A stretch of DNA of 8,991 nucleotides from Bacillota bacterium (GTDB taxonomy: Bacteria > Bacillota_E > JAJZYS01 > JAILZS01), in NCBI GenBank assembly GCA_021817625.1, contig JAKASY010000048.1, positions 1 through 8,991 of the forward strand, given 5' to 3'. Under the pieces are notes generated by a model, which did no database searches, was not told the DNA's origin, and saw only the letters and a list, made by a program, of their open reading frames with translations. The translations under genes and the position numbers were made by a program. Positions within the stretch are counted from its first letter, which is position 1. Each line of letters starts with the position of its first letter. Positions 6,044 through 8,991 of the stretch are shown here, in pieces.

Positions 6044-6567
6044 TGGCGACCGAGGAGAAGGATCGACTCGGGGTGGAGGGCGTCCAGGGCGCGGAGCGCG
6101 AGCGTTTGGTGCACCTGCGCGTGAACGGGGTGGAGATGAGCGCGCGCGTGCCGGTGCGCCGCACCCTGGCCGACATGCTGCGCGACGACCTTGGCCTCAC
6201 GGGCACGCACCTGGGCTGTGAGCACGGCGCGTGCGGCGCGTGCACCGTGCAGGTGGACGGCGACGCCGTGCGCAGCTGCCTCATGCTCGCGGTGCAGGCC
6301 GACGGGCACGAAGTGCGCACGGTGGAGGGCCTGGCGAGCGCTGACGGCAGCCTGAGCGAGCTGCAGGACGCCTTCTGGCGGCACCACGCGCTGCAGTGCG
6401 GGTTCTGCACACCGGGCTTCCTCATGGCCGCCGACGCCTTCCTGCGCGAGAGCCCGAGGCCCACGGAGGAAGAGGTGCGCGAGGCCCTGTCGGGCAACCT
6501 GTGCCGTTGCACGGGCTACCAGCCGATCATCGAGGCCGTCCTGGCCGTCGCCCGCAAGCAGGGCTAA
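6043..6567 (+). CDS. coxS: [2Fe-2S] iron-sulfur small subunit of aerobic CO dehydrogenase/xanthine dehydrogenase-type hydroxylase
   Basis: 174 residues. The N-terminal plant-type ferredoxin domain binds the first cluster through C59-x4-C64-x2-C67-x11-C79 (CEHGACGACTVQVDG). The all-helical C-terminal domain binds the second through C119-GF-C122 and C154-R-C156 (LCRCTGYQPII). All eight cluster ligands are present. It transfers electrons from the molybdenum site of the large subunit to the FAD of CoxM. The first 22 or so residues are charged and lie before the usual start of the fold (HLRVNGVEM), a modest extension. ATG 6043 overlaps the coxM stop. The large subunit gene that normally follows is absent here; a 74-nt gap with a strong hairpin leads to coxD. 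Confidence 0.95.
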   Translation: MATEEKDRLGVEGVQGAERERLVHLRVNGVEMSARVPVRRTLADMLRDDLGLTGTHLGCEHGACGACTVQVDGDAVRSCLMLAVQADGHEVRTVEGLASADGSLSELQDAFWRHHALQCGFCTPGFLMAADAFLRESPRPTEEEVREALSGNLCRCTGYQPIIEAVLAVARKQG

Positions 6568-6601
6568 GGCCCTCAGGCGGGAGCGGCGGCGGGAGAAAGA
6601 T

Positions 6602-6626
6602 GGGGCCGGCCCTCGAGGCCGGCCCC
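6602..6626 (+). other. Perfect 10-bp hairpin between coxS and coxD
   Basis: GGGGCCGGCC (6602-6611), loop CTCGA, GGCCGGCCCC (6617-6626). It lies 35 nt after the coxS stop and 15 nt before the coxD start. No T-run follows, so it may be a transcript-stability or processing element that sets the G-M-S versus D-E-F ratio, or a factor-dependent terminator. Its presence argues that coxD starts at 6642 and not at ATG 6600, which would put the hairpin inside the coding region. Confidence 0.6.
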
Positions 6627-6641
6627 GCTGTGGAGGTGGAC

Positions 6642-7520
6642 ATGCAGAATCCCGAGGCGGTGGCGGCGCGCCTAGCCGCCGTCGGCTACATGGCCGAGTC
6701 GGCGCTGGCCACGGCCGTGGCGCTGGCGGTCGAGCTCCAAAGGCCCCTCCTGCTCGAGGGCCCGGCCGGGGTCGGCAAGACCTCGCTGGCCGAGGCCTGG
6801 GCGCGCGCGACGGGTGCGACGCTTCACCGGCTGTCCTGCTACGAGGGGCTGGGACGCGAGGAGGCCCTGTACGACTGGGACTACGGCCGCCAGATCCTGG
6901 CGGTCCGCCTGGCGGAGGGCGCCGGCCGGGCCGGGGAGCTCAGGCCCGGGGACCTGTACGGCGACGAGTTCCTCCTGGCGCGGCCGCTCCTGCGGGCGCT
7001 CCGCGGCCAGGCGGGGGAGGCGCCGCCGGTGCTGCTCGTGGACGAGGTGGACCGCGCCGACGCGGCGTTCGAGGCCTTCCTGCTCGAGACCCTGGCCGAG
7101 TGGGGCGTCACCATCCCGGAGCGTGGCGAGACCGTGCGCGCCAAGGTGGCGCCCGTCGCCTTCCTCACGTCGAACCGCACGCGCGACCTCTCGGACGCCT
7201 TGCGCCGGCGCTGCCTGTACGCCTACGTCGACTACCCCGACGCCGAGCAGGAGGAGGCGATCGTGCGCGCGAGCCTCCCCGTCGTCGGCCCGGCGCTCGC
7301 GCGCCAGGCCGTGGCGCTCGTCGGCCGCCTGCGCACCCTGCCGCTCGTGCGGGTGCCCGGCACGGCCGAGACCCTGGACCTGTGCCGCGCCCTTCTCGCG
7401 CTCGGACTGGATCGATTGACGCCTGAGCACGTGCGGCGGCTTTTGGGCACCGTGCTCAAGAGCGAAGAGGATCTGCGCCTGGTGGCGGAGGGGGACCTCG
7501 CGGCTCTGGTGACGCCGTGA
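6642..7520 (+). CDS. coxD: MoxR-type AAA+ ATPase, CO dehydrogenase maturation protein CoxD
   Basis: 292 residues from ATG 6642, chosen because GGAGG (6632-6636) lies 5 nt upstream; ATG 6600 would add 14 residues encoded by the hairpin. The Walker A motif is GPAGVGKT (40-47). Walker B is LLVDEVDRAD with D134 and E135. The sensor-1 and arginine region is TSN178RTRDLSDALRRRC191, typical of MoxR/CoxD. CYEGLGREEALYDWDYGRQI is the CoxD-type signature after Walker A. In Oligotropha, CoxD is an ATP-driven chaperone that works with CoxE and CoxF to insert sulfur and copper into the [CuSMoO2] site of CoxL. It overlaps coxE by 4 nt (GTGA), so the two are translationally coupled, in line with the usual MoxR-VWA pairing. 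Confidence 0.93.
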   Translation: MQNPEAVAARLAAVGYMAESALATAVALAVELQRPLLLEGPAGVGKTSLAEAWARATGATLHRLSCYEGLGREEALYDWDYGRQILAVRLAEGAGRAGELRPGDLYGDEFLLARPLLRALRGQAGEAPPVLLVDEVDRADAAFEAFLLETLAEWGVTIPERGETVRAKVAPVAFLTSNRTRDLSDALRRRCLYAYVDYPDAEQEEAIVRASLPVVGPALARQAVALVGRLRTLPLVRVPGTAETLDLCRALLALGLDRLTPEHVRRLLGTVLKSEEDLRLVAEGDLAALVTP

Positions 7521-8695
7521 GCCTGCCCGACCCCCGTACGCTGCCCGCCTACCTTCGGGAGGCGGGCCTCGAGATCTCGCCCGACGAGCTCGCGCAGGCG
7601 CTGCGCGCCCTGGCCGCCTGGCCCGGCAGCCTGGACGGCGACGAGGCCGTGCGGCGCCTGCGCGTCGTCTTGGCGCGCGACAGCGAGTCCTGGCGCGTCC
7701 TGCCGGCGCTGGTCCGGGCCTGGCGGCGAGGGGAGCCGATCGAGCACGTGGCCGGACCCGAGCGCGTCGGCCGGGGCCGGCGTCGCACGGGCGGGCGCGG
7801 CCGGGGAGGGCGTGGCGCCGAGTCTCCCGGCCAGAGCGCGGCGCCCGGCGCGGCCGGGCCGGACGGCGGCATCGGCGCGGACGCCGTCGAGGCGGCGCGC
7901 GCCAGCGCGGGCGCCCAGGGCCTGCACGCGGCGCGCGGCGCGAGCGAGGGGCGCCGTGGCGAGGCGGCGCGGGCCGAGAACGCGCGCTCCCTCGCCGCGA
8001 GCGTCGAGCGCTACCGCCGTGCCACGCTGCCGCGGCCACGCCGCCGCCCGGCGCCAGCCCACCGGGGACGCATCGCCCTCGGCGCCACCTGGCGCAGGAG
8101 CCTCGCTGCCCAGGGGGAGCCCGTCCGGGTGATGCGGGCCGCGCGGCCGACGCCGCCGCCGCACAGGGTCTTCCTTGTCGACACGAGCGCCTCCATGCAG
8201 GCCGAGGACGGCTTCGCCGCCACCCTTGCCAAGGCCCTGGCCGCCGCCCCGATCGGCGTCCAGGTGCGGGCGTTCGACACCGACCTCCTGCCGGGGCGCT
8301 GGCCGCAGTCGGCCCGGCCGGAAGGCGGCGGCACGCGCATTGGCCAGAGCCTCGTGCGCTACCTGCGCGGGCCCGGGCGCAGGCTCGACGCGCAAAGCCA
8401 CGTGATGATCTGGTCCGACGGCTGGGAGACCGGCGACATCGCCGTGCTGGAGAGAGCGCTCGAGGTGCTCACGCGCCGTGCCGGGCGCATCGACTGGCTC
8501 TGCCCCGTGGCCGCGAGCGAGGGCTTCCGCCCGACGTGCCGCGGGCTCCAGGCGGCACTGGCGCGTGGCATCGCGGTGTACGATGTGCATGACGCGCGCA
8601 CCTTCGCGCGCTACGTCGACCGTCTGGAGGCGGGGGGCGTCGGCGCCAGTGCGAGGGACGGCGGCATCGGAGGTGACGGCGTGTGGGCGAGTTGA
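7517..8695 (+). CDS. coxE: VWA-domain protein CoxE, CO dehydrogenase maturation
   Basis: 392 residues from GTG 7517, which overlaps the coxD stop. The N-terminal third is helical (LPAYLREAGLEISPDELAQALRAL) as in CoxE. Residues 75-170 are a low-complexity Gly/Arg/Ala linker. The C-terminal von Willebrand A domain has a complete MIDAS: D222-T-S224-A-S226, then GGGTRIG and WSDGWETGD. VWA proteins of this type act as metal-dependent partners of MoxR ATPases, and CoxE is needed for copper insertion into CO dehydrogenase. The last 20 residues (GGVGASARDGGIGGDGVWAS) are Gly-rich. The 3' end overlaps the next gene by 13 nt. The family is clear; the linker is unusually long and repetitive, probably from high GC. 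Confidence 0.92.
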   Translation: MSLPDPRTLPAYLREAGLEISPDELAQALRALAAWPGSLDGDEAVRRLRVVLARDSESWRVLPALVRAWRRGEPIEHVAGPERVGRGRRRTGGRGRGGRGAESPGQSAAPGAAGPDGGIGADAVEAARASAGAQGLHAARGASEGRRGEAARAENARSLAASVERYRRATLPRPRRRPAPAHRGRIALGATWRRSLAAQGEPVRVMRAARPTPPPHRVFLVDTSASMQAEDGFAATLAKALAAAPIGVQVRAFDTDLLPGRWPQSARPEGGGTRIGQSLVRYLRGPGRRLDAQSHVMIWSDGWETGDIAVLERALEVLTRRAGRIDWLCPVAASEGFRPTCRGLQAALARGIAVYDVHDARTFARYVDRLEAGGVGASARDGGIGGDGVWAS

Positions 8696-8991
8696 GCGAG
8701 ATGGCGGCCGCGGCCGAGGCAATGTGGGCCGAGGGCCCGGGCGTGGCCGTGGCGACGATCGTCGGCGTGCGCGGGAGCGCCTACCGGCGCGAGGGCGCCA
8801 AGATGCTTCTCGGCTCGGGCGGGCGCATGCACGGCACGGTGAGCGGCGGGTGCCTCGAGCCGGAGCTGCTGCTCGTGGCGGAGGCGGTCCTCGCGTCGGG
8901 CGACGGTCGCACGGTGGAGTACGACCTGAGCGAGGAGACGATGTGGGGCCTAGGCATCGGCTGCGGCGGGCAGGTGCGCGTGCGTGTGGCG
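8683..8991 (+). CDS. coxF: XdhC/CoxI-family maturation protein (CoxF-type), N-terminal part
   Basis: Open to the window end, so the 3' part is missing; 103 residues are seen. The N-terminal XdhC domain shows VATIVGVRGSAYRREGAKMLL, the SGGC57LE motif and WGLGIGC94GG, including the conserved Cys. The family delivers or sulfurates the molybdenum cofactor of xanthine dehydrogenase-type enzymes, and CoxF does this for CO dehydrogenase with CoxD and CoxE. GTG 8683 is chosen because GGAGGTGA (8669-8676) lies 6 nt upstream; ATG 8701 would drop six residues and has no comparable site. It overlaps the end of coxE by 13 nt, so it belongs to the same operon. CoxF versus a general XdhC rests on gene order alone. 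Confidence 0.87.
   Translation, partial: MGELSEMAAAAEAMWAEGPGVAVATIVGVRGSAYRREGAKMLLGSGGRMHGTVSGGCLEPELLLVAEAVLASGDGRTVEYDLSEETMWGLGIGCGGQVRVRVA

Noticed and set aside
6600..6641. ATG 6600 as the start of coxD
   Set aside because: It would encode the perfect hairpin as 14 low-complexity residues. ATG 6642 has a better-placed GGAGG and matches the family N-terminus.
6672..8722. Two long - strand open frames opposite coxD and coxE (455 and 496 codons)
   Set aside because: Arg/Ala/Pro-rich mirror of coding sequence, with no recognisable motif and no ribosome site of note; the + strand genes are certain.

Overview
This is a very GC-rich bacterial window with every gene on the + strand, tightly packed and with mostly strong Shine-Dalgarno sites. 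The dapA-rnj neighbourhood, the RNase J sequence and a clear sigma-A-type promoter (TTGCCA, 17 bp, TATACT) suggest a high-GC, probably aerobic Bacillota of the Thermaerobacter/Symbiobacterium kind, or an Actinomycetota. The sequence alone does not settle which.

Left part (1-3813): the window opens inside a divergent dapA-like gene (1-480). It is followed 5 nt later by a small gene (486-788) that reads as a heavy-metal-associated (HMA) domain protein. The second Cys of its CxxC metal motif is replaced by an in-frame TGA (600-602), and a stem-loop of the bacterial SECIS type lies 22 nt downstream. The simplest reading is an undersized, easily missed selenoprotein with a CGL-Sec motif. A strong hairpin (812-834) ends this unit. 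A consensus promoter (876-904) with a roughly 220-nt structured leader then drives rnj (RNase J, 1135-3009, with a Pro/Gly/Arg-rich N-terminal tail) and nth (endonuclease III, 3010-3813), which abut. The nth frame runs 136 nt into the next gene, probably because of a 1-nt indel in a G6 tract.

Middle (3678-4628): an aldo/keto reductase of the Kv-beta-like type, closed by a GC-rich hairpin.

Right part (4695-8991): an operon-like block of aerobic CO dehydrogenase/xanthine dehydrogenase-family genes in the order coxG, coxM, coxS, (hairpin), coxD, coxE, coxF/xdhC (cut by the window end). These encode a SRPBCC protein, the FAD subunit, the [2Fe-2S] subunit, a MoxR-type AAA+ ATPase, a VWA protein and an XdhC-type maturation factor. 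The catalytic molybdenum subunit coxL, normally next to coxS, is not in the window. A 74-nt gap with a perfect 10-bp hairpin occupies its usual place. The D, E and F proteins are the known maturation set for the MoCu site, so a coxL should exist elsewhere, most simply just downstream. Without it the substrate (CO or another hydroxylase substrate) cannot be fixed.
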